The notes under the pieces: model-generated
What the model was told of the DNA's origin: nothing
Databases searched by the model: none
Seen by the model: only the letters and a program-made list of their open reading frames with translations
Made by a program: the position numbers and the translations under genes
In this document: positions 39,123 to 46,344 of the stretch, one piece after another
Numbering within the stretch: the first letter of the stretch is position 1
How the letters are laid out: each line of letters starts with the position of its first letter
DNA from: Clostridia bacterium
GTDB lineage: Bacteria > Bacillota > Clostridia > UBA1212
Reading direction: 5' to 3'
Length of the DNA stretch: 64,000 nucleotides
Assembly: GCA_017444825.1 (NCBI GenBank)
Contig: JAFSVU010000050.1
Span: forward strand, 1-64,000

Positions 39123-40142
39123 TTAATTGTTCATTATCTCGTTCTTGCGCTCGTTGCTCCAGCTGTTGAGAAGCTTCATGCACCCGTTCACCACGCAATA
39201 TTCGGGCTTTTCGGCGATGACCGTATCGATGCCCGTTCCCTTGGAGATGAATATGTCGAGGCCCGCGAGCTTACTTAGGCCGCCAGTCAGCATAATGCCG
39301 CGCTGATGGATATCGGAGACCAGCTCAGGCGGAGTGTTTTCGAGGACCTTGCTTATACCCTCAATGATGGGCATGGCGACGTCGGAGAGAGGCTTGATCA
39401 TGTCCTCAGGCTGGATCTGTCTGTCGGTGGGGAGACGGCCGCTGAGTTCGAAGGCCGAAACGTCGAAGGGCTGGACCCTGACGTCCCTGTAGACACACAC
39501 GAATTCGTTCTTTATCTTTTCGGCTGTTCTGTCACCGAGTACCATCTTATATTCACGTCTGAAATAAGTCTTGACCGCTTCGTCGAAGGTCCTGCCTCCC
39601 ACATTGACGCTTGTTGCGGAGACAATGTCGTCGTATGAAACCACCGCGATGTCCGTAATCTCGGCGCCAAGGCAGACCACCAGTTTTCCGTTGGGAGCTG
39701 ATACGTCAAGGTTTGAACCGATGGCAGCAGCAAGGGGAGCCTCGATAAGGAATATTCTTCCCGCGCCGGCTTCGCGAAGGGCCCTCTCCGTTGCGCGGCG
39801 GCCGACGTTGGTGGTGTCGCAGTGAACCGCAGTTATGACATCAGGTTTAATGAGTCTTCTGACCGGGTTTTTGATGGCCTCGTCGAGGAAGTAGCCTATC
39901 ATGTTAACGGCCACGGTGTAGTCGGAAATGGTGCCCTTCTTGACAGGCCTGACCATGGTGATGTCGTCCTCATCCGTTTTGCCCTCTATATTCCGGGCCA
40001 TGCTGCCTATGGCGTTTACTTCGCCGCTGCGTTTAACGGCAACAACAGAAGGCTCGTCGATCACAAGCCCCTTCTTCTCTACACATATTCTGATGCCGGA
40101 TGAACCAAGATCAACGGCAATATTCTGCCTCAAAGTGCCCAT
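39123..40142 (-). CDS. mreB: MreB/Mbl-family rod-shape actin
   Basis: The 339-residue protein is a bacterial actin that guides elongation-type wall synthesis. The phosphate-1 loop is AVDLGSSGIRI and the later loops include IEAPLAAAIGS and MLTGGLSKLAGLD. Start is the ATG at 40142, with GGGAGG seven bases upstream. MreC and MreD are not adjacent, so this resembles Mbl or a solo MreB. A promoter with 17-base spacing lies directly upstream. Confidence 0.92.
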   Translation of the reverse strand: MGTLRQNIAVDLGSSGIRICVEKKGLVIDEPSVVAVKRSGEVNAIGSMARNIEGKTDEDDITMVRPVKKGTISDYTVAVNMIGYFLDEAIKNPVRRLIKPDVITAVHCDTTNVGRRATERALREAGAGRIFLIEAPLAAAIGSNLDVSAPNGKLVVCLGAEITDIAVVSYDDIVSATSVNVGGRTFDEAVKTYFRREYKMVLGDRTAEKIKNEFVCVYRDVRVQPFDVSAFELSGRLPTDRQIQPEDMIKPLSDVAMPIIEGISKVLENTPPELVSDIHQRGIMLTGGLSKLAGLDIFISKGTGIDTVIAEKPEYCVVNGCMKLLNSWSNERKNEIMNN

Positions 40143-40175
40143 GGAAAAGCCTCCCGTCGGTTTCTTTACCATGAA

Positions 40176-40204
40176 ATTTTAGCACATCCGCCGCCTTTTA
40201 ACAA
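40176..40204 (-). promoter_or_regulatory. Sigma-A promoter of the mreB homologue
   Basis: TTGTTA (40199-40204) and TAAAAT (40176-40181) are 17 bases apart on the minus strand. Confidence 0.65.
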
Positions 40205-40219
40205 TACAAAAAAGAGGCT

Positions 40220-40248
40220 TTGTTTTTTTGACTTGCCAATGGTACAAT
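40220..40248 (+). promoter_or_regulatory. Sigma-A promoter of the NAD(P)HX repair gene
   Basis: TTGTTT (40220-40225) and TACAAT (40243-40248) are 17 bases apart. The spacer contains one copy of the over-represented word GCCAATG. Confidence 0.6.
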
Positions 40249-40290
40249 ATCCCTGACACAAGGGGCAAAGGTCCCGGGCAGGAGGCAAAA

Positions 40291-41877
40291 ATGTTACTTC
40301 AGACTGCAAAAGCCCAGAAAGCGGCTGACAATAGATTCACCCATGGCGGAGGCGATCTTTTAGCGCTGATCCGCTCTGCGGCAGAGGGGCTTGCTGATGC
40401 CGTTCTTAAAAGAGCCGGTGATATAAGATCTTCGGATCCGGAGTCATCGAGAACAGATGCGGTGTTTCTGATCGGCCCCGGAAACAACGGGAACGATGGT
40501 CTTGCAGCTGCGGAAATCGTCGCAAATAAAGACAAAAATATAACGGTAAGAGTGTTCAGGCCGGAGAGCCTTGTAAGGACAGGCGATAAAAACGCGGATA
40601 CACTTGAGAAGAGGCTTAACGGCATTGGCGTCAAGGTCTTTACCGTTGACAATATTTTCATCCTTCAGGATACGTTTGCATCGCTTATCAGGTCGTCCTG
40701 CTGCGTCGTCGACTGCCTCTTCGGATCTGGCTTTGATCCGGAAAGACCGTTTCCCGAGGACGTATCAAACCTGATTTCCGTAACCAATGCTCACTCCCCC
40801 TTCACCATATCCGCAGACATCGCCTCAGGGGTCTCGTCCGATACCGGAGCCACCGCCGAAGCTGCGATAAGAGCCGACGTCACAGTCACTTTCGGCGCCC
40901 CAAAGCCCGGCCATTTTATACTTCCGGGGAAGCGTCTTACGGGAGAGCTAAGAGTCTCAAAGATTCTTATTACCGAAGGACTTTTCGGAGTTGACGCGCC
41001 GGAATGCTTCGCCAAAGCCGACAGGGGAGCCGTGAGAGCGCTCCTTCCGAAAAGAGACCCCTACGGGAACAAATACACCATGGGGAGGGTTCTTGTCATC
41101 GCCGGATCTTTACGGTATGCCGGGGCTGCGATACTTGCGGTTTCCGCGGCATTGAGAGGCGGCGCAGGGCTTGTCACCGCGGCAGTGCCCTTCTCCATCG
41201 TAGCGGAGGTCACCGCGGCATGTCCCGAAGCAGTCAGACTCCCCCTGGGGAACGAGGACACCCTTTTCATGACCGGTGATCACGTCGATATGCTGGTCGA
41301 CGCGTCAAGCGTTTCATCGGCGGTCGTCATCGGCCCCGGCCTCGGAAGAGAGCCGGAGACAGTGGAGGCGGTACTTTCGTTCCTCAAGAAGACCAGGTGC
41401 AAAAAGATCGTTGTCGACGCGGACGCCCTCTTCGCACTTGCCTCAAATTCAAAGGATGCACGGGCCCTGTTTGAAGGGAAAGAGGCGGTCCTCACTCCCC
41501 ATGCCGGCGAAGCCGCAAGACTTCTTTCCGTAGAGCCTTCCGTTATATCCTCAAAAAGGCTTCTTTCGGCCATGGAAATCTCTTCCGAATACTCAGCCGT
41601 GACACTGCTTAAGGGCAACGACACGATAATCTGCGGGCCTTCGGGCAGATATACAGTCAACAACACCGGAAACACCGCCCTATCAAAGGGAGGGAGCGGC
41701 GACGTATTGGCGGGTCTCATCGGTTCACTGCTTGCATCCGGTACGGGAGCTTATGACGCGGCAAGAGCAGGCGCTTTCATCCACGGCCTTGCGGCAGAGA
41801 CCCTTTCAGAAAAATCAAGCGAATATTCTGTGCTTCCCGGCGATTTACCCCTCGCTTTTTCTGAACTGATGTGCTAA
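40291..41877 (+). CDS. nnr: Bifunctional NAD(P)HX epimerase/dehydratase
   Basis: The 528-residue enzyme repairs hydrated NAD(P)H. The N-terminal YjeF epimerase domain (1-210) has GPGNNGNDGLAAAEI. The C-terminal ADP-dependent dehydratase domain (about 240-528) has the GRVLVIAGSLRYAGAAILA start and the GGSGDVLAGLIGSLL ATP-binding block. The start is the ATG at 40291, preceded by GGAGG at five bases; an in-frame ATG at 40228 lies upstream in the promoter region. AcpS, a common neighbour, is not present. Confidence 0.95.
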   Translation: MLLQTAKAQKAADNRFTHGGGDLLALIRSAAEGLADAVLKRAGDIRSSDPESSRTDAVFLIGPGNNGNDGLAAAEIVANKDKNITVRVFRPESLVRTGDKNADTLEKRLNGIGVKVFTVDNIFILQDTFASLIRSSCCVVDCLFGSGFDPERPFPEDVSNLISVTNAHSPFTISADIASGVSSDTGATAEAAIRADVTVTFGAPKPGHFILPGKRLTGELRVSKILITEGLFGVDAPECFAKADRGAVRALLPKRDPYGNKYTMGRVLVIAGSLRYAGAAILAVSAALRGGAGLVTAAVPFSIVAEVTAACPEAVRLPLGNEDTLFMTGDHVDMLVDASSVSSAVVIGPGLGREPETVEAVLSFLKKTRCKKIVVDADALFALASNSKDARALFEGKEAVLTPHAGEAARLLSVEPSVISSKRLLSAMEISSEYSAVTLLKGNDTIICGPSGRYTVNNTGNTALSKGGSGDVLAGLIGSLLASGTGAYDAARAGAFIHGLAAETLSEKSSEYSVLPGDLPLAFSELMC

Positions 41878-41884
41878 AATGTGT

Positions 41885-41900
41885 TGCCCGGGACCGGGCA
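41885..41900. repeat. Perfect palindrome before tRNA-Arg
   Basis: Seven-base GC-rich arms with a two-base centre lie between the nnr stop and the tRNA. There is no T-run, so it is not a standard terminator. Confidence 0.6.
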
Positions 41901-41901
41901 T

Positions 41902-41976
41902 GCCCCTTTAGTTAAACGGATATAATCTTCGCCTCCGACGCGAACGTTGCCGGTTCGATTCCGGCAGGGGGTGCCA
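41902..41976 (+). tRNA. tRNA-Arg (anticodon CCG)
   Basis: The full cloverleaf folds: acceptor stem GCCCCTT/AGGGGGT with two wobbles, D stem GTTA/TAAT, anticodon stem TTCGC/GCGAA enclosing loop CTCCGAC (anticodon CCG, reads CGG), T arm GCCGG/CCGGC with loop TTCGATT. Discriminator is G and CCA is encoded. It is the last host gene before the prophage and a likely integration site. Confidence 0.94.
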
Positions 41977-41977
41977 A

Positions 41978-42020
41978 CCGCAAAATGTTCGAATTTGTGA
42001 ACGTTTTGCGGTAATTTTTT
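41978..42020 (+). terminator. Intrinsic terminator of tRNA-Arg
   Basis: CCGCAAAA and TTTTGCGG pair with further AT pairs inside, and a T-run follows at 42014-42020. Confidence 0.88.
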
Positions 42021-42093
42021 TAATTTCGACCTCCGTTTTTGCAAAAAATTTACAAAACAAATACACAAATCTTGCAGATATGCTCATATACAG

Positions 42094-42133
42094 AAAAATC
42101 CGCCCGTGGATATCACGAGCGGAATCGCTTTTT
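42094..42133. terminator. Bidirectional terminator at the prophage edge
   Basis: A stem of TCCGC and CGTG parts with one mismatch, and a short loop, is flanked by A-rich and T-rich tracts on both sides. It ends the accessory operon on the minus strand. Confidence 0.75.
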
Positions 42134-42144
42134 AGGCTTTTTTA

Positions 42145-43047
42145 TCAGGCGGCGACTCTCTGCACCGCTTTTATAAATGCGCTCATCCACCGGGGGTCGA
42201 ACGTGATCGTGAGGAATCTGTTTTCCTGGACCGTCTCGGTTGTCCTCACCGGCTGATAGTGCGTAATCACATCGGAATAAGCATTTATGAGTCCCCAGGC
42301 CGTTCCGCCGAAGTTAGCCAGGTCAGGAGCCCTGAGCGCCTCGATAAAGGCTGCACGCCTTGCTATTGCTCTCTCCTGCTGGAGCTCGCTCTCTTTCGGG
42401 TTTACCGGGAACATCTCATCGACGATCGCCTCTGTCTCTTTTCCGCCTACCTTAAGTTTTGCGAAGTATTCAGCTTGGTGCTCCAGGTCGTCCATGAAGT
42501 TTATCGCCTTGTTCATGATGACGTGCGCTTCTTCCATCTTCTCGCCCGCATTCTTCGTGTGCCTTAAGCTGTACGAGTAATTGCTTGTCCGAATTGCCAT
42601 TGAGATCTGATTTTTGCAAACTACTCTAAGCGGAGCCATTGCCATCTGTATCATTGACGCACCGCTGAAGGAATTCCTGAACACCACAAACGGCTTGAAT
42701 TCGTCACCGAGTATCTTCCGTTCCGGGAGCTCACCTATAAGCCACTGCGTTCCGTTCTTTGCCTCACCGTACTTTCGGAGCGTCATGTCCTTGATATATC
42801 CCACAGATCCCAGCGCCTCTCTGTTGGCGATCGGGCAGTAATTGTCGGATACCGGCCCATACGCCTTTCCGGTCGTCTTATTTATAACCGTGCTCTTTCC
42901 GTCCAGCCTCTTGGTATTGCCATCGAGCCCTGTGTAAAGCAGCGGAACCTTCTCCACGTCAAAAACGAATTCTTCCGGAAGCCCGTCTATAAGCTTCTTG
43001 CCCTTTGCGTCCTTACCGATCTTCTCAAACATTGCTTCTCTATTCAT
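42145..43047 (-). CDS. DUF932 phage/plasmid protein
   Basis: The 300-residue protein matches the DUF932 family found in phages, plasmids and conjugative elements, whose role is unknown. Family features include the early YRxD-like replacement region (NKTTGKAYGPVSDNY), the RNSFSGASMI block and RVVCKNQ in the centre, and a C-terminal region rich in aromatic residues. It is the last gene of the accessory operon and carries the CAAGGACAATG start context shared by several neighbours. Confidence 0.8.
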   Translation of the reverse strand: MNREAMFEKIGKDAKGKKLIDGLPEEFVFDVEKVPLLYTGLDGNTKRLDGKSTVINKTTGKAYGPVSDNYCPIANREALGSVGYIKDMTLRKYGEAKNGTQWLIGELPERKILGDEFKPFVVFRNSFSGASMIQMAMAPLRVVCKNQISMAIRTSNYSYSLRHTKNAGEKMEEAHVIMNKAINFMDDLEHQAEYFAKLKVGGKETEAIVDEMFPVNPKESELQQERAIARRAAFIEALRAPDLANFGGTAWGLINAYSDVITHYQPVRTTETVQENRFLTITFDPRWMSAFIKAVQRVAA

Positions 43048-43086
43048 TGTCCTTGCCCCCTTAGATTTATACTTATTTAATTATAA

Positions 43087-43335
43087 TTACTTGTCGTCTA
43101 CCCTCTTGCACATGTCAACGCCGAATGCTACTCCAAGGCCGCTTCCATTGTCCCACTTCACATGTATCGTTCCAATGTCATCTACCCGAATAACCGTCCC
43201 CTTTGTTCCCACCGGCGGCGCTTGCGGATCATCCATGCACACCAGCTCGACCCTGCACCCTTCCGGATATTTTCTCTGTATTCTTTCAATCGTGTGTTTT
43301 CTCAGCCTGGCTAAAGCTGCCTTATCAAGATTCAT
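43087..43335 (-). CDS. DUF4314 small protein
   Basis: The 82-residue product fits DUF4314: a helical start, then GCRVELVCMDDPQAPPVGTKG and a KWDNGSGLGVAFGVD beta segment. These small SH3-like proteins are common in mobile elements of Clostridia. Function is unknown. AAAGGAGC lies before the ATG. Confidence 0.8.
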   Translation of the reverse strand: MNLDKAALARLRKHTIERIQRKYPEGCRVELVCMDDPQAPPVGTKGTVIRVDDIGTIHVKWDNGSGLGVAFGVDMCKRVDDK

Positions 43336-43354
43336 TGTCTTTGCTCCTTTCCTT

Positions 43355-43588
43355 TCAGACTTCGTCGCCTTCGTCTACCAGCTCGAACCCAAGCGCAAGA
43401 AACCTTCTGATCTCTCCGAGGATGCTCCAATGCACGTATGCCGCAATTTCTACTTCCTCGCCCGCTCTGCAAACGCATTTGCACCCCCGGGCGAACTCCC
43501 ATTCGTCCTCGCCGTAGCGCCTGGACCAAAGCTGAAACTCGTCTTTGTCCTTGTTGTAAACGATCTTAATCTTGCCTATCTTCTTCAT
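43355..43588 (-). CDS. Unknown small phage protein
   Basis: Not recognised. The 77-residue product has mixed charge, four aromatic residues near the N-terminus (FQLWSRRYGEDEWEF) and two cysteines in CKCVC. No membrane segment is present. GGGGAAGAGG precedes its ATG, and its start overlaps the stop of the upstream gene by four bases. Confidence 0.65.
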   Translation of the reverse strand: MKKIGKIKIVYNKDKDEFQLWSRRYGEDEWEFARGCKCVCRAGEEVEIAAYVHWSILGEIRRFLALGFELVDEGDEV

Positions 43589-43950
43589 GCCTCTTCCCCT
43601 TCCTTGTCGTCTCTGATATATAGATCGTAAAGCACATCTCTGTATGACTCCGGGTGCTCCATCGGATGAAGATGGAACAGGCCGTCGTTCTCATATTTTT
43701 CCTCATCGGCAGCGAGCCTCATCAGCTCGTATCTCCACTCGCTGACCGCCTTCTTCTCCACGTCCTTTGTCCTGACGTAAAGCTCGTTGATAAGCTTCAT
43801 TGTCATGGGGTCGTTTACAATCTCGTCCATCCTGAGAAGCACTCTGTGAATGACTTCGTCCGTGTAGCAACCAAGCCATACTCTCATCTTGTCCGAAAAC
43901 TGATTGTGCTGTTCACCGTTTGTGTTTTGCCAATACTCGCTAAATGTCAT
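43585..43950 (-). CDS. Unknown phage protein
   Basis: Not recognised. The 121-residue soluble, acidic protein starts MTFSEYWQNT and is helix-rich. The start at 43950 is supported by GAGGCAAGGAC directly upstream; the frame stays open to 44181, but that part overlaps the preceding gene and has no site. It overlaps the next gene by four bases. Confidence 0.65.
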   Translation of the reverse strand: MTFSEYWQNTNGEQHNQFSDKMRVWLGCYTDEVIHRVLLRMDEIVNDPMTMKLINELYVRTKDVEKKAVSEWRYELMRLAADEEKYENDGLFHLHPMEHPESYRDVLYDLYIRDDKEGEEA

Positions 43951-43996
43951 GTCCTTGCCTCTTTCTGCCCGTCTTGCCGTTAGCTCAGCCCCTTGC

Positions 43997-44227
43997 TTAC
44001 TCCTGTGCCGCTTCGAGATTCTCAAGTAATGAATCAAGAGCGTCGCATGCTTCGTCGAGATTGTCCACCGCTTCTTCGCTAAGCTCATACCGTTCCGTGC
44101 CCTGAAGGCTTTCCGGGATATTGTCAAGCGCTTCCTGCTCTTCGTCACGTACTGTCTCAAGATCCTCTTTAAGTTCTTCAAGTTTATCGATTATGGCCTG
44201 TATCTGTTTCCTGCGTGTGTTGTTCAT
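43997..44227 (-). CDS. Small coiled-coil phage protein
   Basis: The 76-residue, very acidic product is helical throughout with heptad spacing of Ile/Leu (about 8-30 and 45-74), so a coiled coil is likely. Function unknown. GGGGAAGGAAC precedes the ATG. Confidence 0.7.
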   Translation of the reverse strand: MNNTRRKQIQAIIDKLEELKEDLETVRDEEQEALDNIPESLQGTERYELSEEAVDNLDEACDALDSLLENLEAAQE

Positions 44228-44248
44228 GTTCCTTCCCCTTTCCTTGCC

Positions 44249-44629
44249 TTAAGCGTATGCGCACTGCATTACCATCGGATAGCCCTTCGGGTACATCCTT
44301 GTGCCCTGGTCCACGATCCGCTCTTTGATATACTTAATATCGTCGTCCGTGAGAGAATCAAGCTCCGGGCCTTTCCGGTTGCAGATCAACAGACTTCCCA
44401 TCAGCATTACATTGCCGAGATTGTCTATTGCCGAGATCTTCGGCTGACGATAAATGCCTTCGTCGTCGCAGACGATCGAGAACGTTTTGCGGCCGATTCG
44501 CCTGGTCACGATGTCGATACAATCGCAGTCAAGCGCTTTGTAATAAGCCTCAAGCTCTGTCTCGATCTCTACCACTTTCGACGTCTCTTTCATAACGTCC
44601 ACCAAAATTGCTTTAATTGTCCTTGCCAT
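44249..44629 (-). CDS. DUF3846 phage protein
   Basis: The 126-residue product matches DUF3846, with the IKAILVDV start, an ELEAYYKALDCDCIDIV block and the LMGSLLICN segment. Such proteins occur in phages and plasmids of Gram-positive bacteria; function unknown. The second ATG (44629) is chosen because AAAGGA is ten bases upstream of it; the first is too close. Confidence 0.75.
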   Translation of the reverse strand: MARTIKAILVDVMKETSKVVEIETELEAYYKALDCDCIDIVTRRIGRKTFSIVCDDEGIYRQPKISAIDNLGNVMLMGSLLICNRKGPELDSLTDDDIKYIKERIVDQGTRMYPKGYPMVMQCAYA

Positions 44630-44686
44630 TGCCATCTGTCCTTTCTGGGCGGTTTAGCCGCCGCCCTTCGGCTTCTTTGTTTTTTG

Positions 44687-44929
44687 TCAGCTTTTCAGCT
44701 CGTCGTATTCGTCCTTTGTCAGATCAATGTATCTGCCATTGCAATCAAGCAGGTCAAGAATGTAGACCAATGCGTCCTCTTTTTTAAATCCGGCTTCTTG
44801 TTTTCCCTCTGCCTTCATCGTCGCCCACTTTGCGTTTACCAGTATTTCTATATCTTTCTTTATCGTCGTGCAGTTTGCGAGTCTTGCTCCTACATCACTT
44901 GGTAATAAATCTGTCCAGTGCCTTGCCAT
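44687..44929 (-). CDS. Unknown small phage protein
   Basis: Not recognised. The 80-residue product starts MARHWTDLLPSDVG, is mostly helical and ends with an acidic stretch. The start at 44929 follows AAGGAATCAAGGAC; a longer frame to 44968 lies in the leader. It is the first gene of the accessory operon, about 50 bases behind a consensus promoter. Confidence 0.6.
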   Translation of the reverse strand: MARHWTDLLPSDVGARLANCTTIKKDIEILVNAKWATMKAEGKQEAGFKKEDALVYILDLLDCNGRYIDLTKDEYDELKS

Positions 44930-44979
44930 TGTCCTTGATTCCTTCCTGCTCCGTGAGCTTTCCCTCACCTCGCATTATA

Positions 44980-45008
44980 ATTATACAGTTTTAAATTCAC
45001 GTTGTCAA
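44980..45008 (-). promoter_or_regulatory. Consensus sigma-A promoter of the prophage accessory operon
   Basis: A perfect TTGACA (45003-45008) and perfect TATAAT (44980-44985) are 17 bases apart on the minus strand. It is divergent from the promoter at 45109-45136; 100 AT-rich bases lie between them. Confidence 0.85.
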
Positions 45009-45108
45009 CACTTTTTTGTAAAATTTTTCAATTTTTCTGAAAATTATTTCACAAATAAACATATTTGCAGTTGAAGTGCTGTCTTTTATGGAATTTCGGC
45101 CTTTGCAC

Positions 45109-45136
45109 TTGACTTTTGACCACGTCATGTTATAAT
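45109..45136 (+). promoter_or_regulatory. Sigma-A promoter pointing to a possible small RNA
   Basis: TTGACT (45109-45114) and TATAAT (45131-45136) are 16 bases apart. The nine-base word CACGTCATG lies just before the -10 box and recurs in the hairpin at 45201-45209. Confidence 0.65.
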
Positions 45137-45142
45137 AAAGAT

Positions 45143-45246
45143 GCTCCTTTTTTGTTAAAGTTGGGTTGGGATTCATAGAAGTTAACCTCTTTTGTGGCGG
45201 CACGTCATGCTCGTAGAACCTCCGGGCGTGGCGTGTTTGCTTTTTG
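45143..45246 (+). ncRNA. Candidate small RNA in the prophage
   Basis: A promoter at 45109-45136 is followed about 70 bases later by a ten-pair hairpin (45201-45210 with 45226-45235, two wobbles) and a T-rich tail (45236-45245). This would give an RNA of about 100 bases with no convincing open frame. The name and role are unknown. It could instead be a terminated leader of a rightward transcript. Confidence 0.4.
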
Positions 45247-45343
45247 TCCGGGGATCTTCCTCCGAAAGCGCTGCCAGGACCGTTTCTATATGCACAGGTT
45301 TATAAGTAGAGATGAGAATTAACATAATTATAAGGAAGCGTTT

Positions 45344-45628
45344 ATGTTCTCTCTTTCTTTAATTCTCTTCTTATCTTTTATTTACTTCTTTTCTCTTTTT
45401 GGTTACTTTTTCTCTTTTCTTCTTTTCTTTTCTGTTCTTCTCTTTTTCTTTCTCTCTTGTAAAAAACATAACCTCATCATATCATTATCATATCTTAATC
45501 ATATCTTATCTAAAATTCCCAAAATTCCCAAATTCTCACACTTATATTTTTCTCCTATATTTACAGAAATTCCCTCGTTTTCAGCACCTCTTAACATTTT
45601 TCGTGCCAAAAAATGGCATAAAAAATAG
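45344..45628 (+). CDS. Questionable hydrophobic 94-residue ORF
   Basis: The frame has AAGGA eight bases before its ATG. Its first 39 residues are almost only Phe, Leu, Ser, Ile and Tyr and would form one or two membrane helices; a basic tail with KKHN and ends KKWHKK. It could be a small membrane toxin or holin-like protein. The C/T-only DNA makes such a peptide by composition alone, a second hydrophobic frame overlaps it, and it opposes the late operon. I give it low weight. Confidence 0.25.
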   Translation: MFSLSLILFLSFIYFFSLFGYFFSFLLFFSVLLFFFLSCKKHNLIISLSYLNHILSKIPKIPKFSHLYFSPIFTEIPSFSAPLNIFRAKKWHKK

Positions 45629-45684
45629 ACGTTGATTCGTCGCCGTACTTTAAGTATCAGATTTAGAATCAACGTCCACTATTT
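45621..45684 (-). terminator. Terminator of the prophage late operon
   Basis: An 11-base perfect stem (GACGTTGATTC and GAATCAACGTC) with outer AAATAG/CTATTT pairing spans a 27-base loop. On the minus strand it ends in a T-run, about 60 bases after the holin stop. Confidence 0.8.
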
Positions 45685-45745
45685 GTAACCTGGCAGTTCA
45701 CAAATCTAAATGAAGTTATTTGTCCTTAGACATAAGCAAAGCGGG

Positions 45746-46036
45746 TCATGCCGCCTTATCTTCTTCCTCTTTTTTATCCTCTTTGGCCTCTATGATAAAC
45801 TCTTCAGATCCGGAGTCTGCAAGCCCCTCGCCTATTATGTACGCCACAATAGACGCCGCCGCCAGGATAATTCCCGCAATCTTCTGAGCGAGCTCCGGAG
45901 TCCCGGCAAATGCCACGACAAAGCCGGACACGGCACCGGCAAGCCCCATCCACCATTTACGGCTCGTGAGCTTCTTCTTCCAGTTAATCTTTCCAAAGAT
46001 CTCGCTGATAATCTTCTTAATATCTTCCCCTGTCAT
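45746..46036 (-). CDS. Phage holin
   Basis: The 96-residue product starts MTGEDIKKIISEIFGKINWKK and has two hydrophobic helices (about 35-52 and 58-78) and a highly charged C-terminus rich in Glu and Lys. Size, layout and place at the end of the lysis cassette fit the phi-LC3/LL-H-like holin class, which opens the membrane for the endolysin. The start at 46036 is supported by AAAGGGGGAA; the longer frame lacks a site. Confidence 0.8.
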   Translation of the reverse strand: MTGEDIKKIISEIFGKINWKKKLTSRKWWMGLAGAVSGFVVAFAGTPELAQKIAGIILAAASIVAYIIGEGLADSGSEEFIIEAKEDKKEEEDKAA

Positions 46037-46049
46037 CTTTATTCCCCCT

Positions 46050-46340
46050 TTAGCTGACAACCTTCCACTTCTTTACTTCCTCGTAGATCTTGTCAATAAA
46101 GCTGTTTCCTTTAAGACCTTTATATGCCTCGTATAGCATTACGAAGTTTTCGTACTCGTACTGCCTTATCGACGCCTGTTCTCTGTTATGGTAATAGATC
46201 CTGAGCATTTCGCTCCGGAGTAAGCATTTCTGCCCCGAAAAAATCTTAGTCAAGCTGACCACGCCGGCAGTTATAATGCCCGCCGCCGAAGCCAGCTCTG
46301 TTACAAGCGCCGCAATTGCTCCTGCTGACAATCCTAACAC
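46050..46340 (-). CDS. Small holin-like membrane protein
   Basis: The 96-residue product has one N-terminal membrane helix (about 3-32) and a soluble helical C-terminus rich in Tyr (IYYHNREQ, YEYENFVMLYEAY). It is placed between endolysin and holin, so a second holin, pinholin or antiholin is plausible. I recall similar proteins in Clostridia prophages but no function. The start may be GTG at 46340 or TTG at 46331; spacing to AGGGGG favours the TTG. Confidence 0.7.
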   Translation of the reverse strand: MLGLSAGAIAALVTELASAAGIITAGVVSLTKIFSGQKCLLRSEMLRIYYHNREQASIRQYEYENFVMLYEAYKGLKGNSFIDKIYEEVKKWKVVS

Positions 46341-46344
46341 CCCC

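Larger units (their letters stand above)
45247..45745. other. AT-rich prophage gap with pyrimidine tract and short repeats
   Basis: The + strand is almost pure C/T from about 45344 to 45462. Repeats of ATCATATC-like units (about 45475-45515) and of AAAATTCCC units (about 45514-45535) follow. A questionable hydrophobic ORF (45344-45628) lies inside it and a terminator at 45621-45684. I see no other gene. Confidence 0.5.

Noticed and set aside
42145-44929. Anti-phage defence island in the accessory operon
   Set aside because: The genes are DUF932, DUF4314, DUF3846 and short unknowns common in mobile elements; no nuclease, helicase, kinase or toxin-antitoxin signature is visible.
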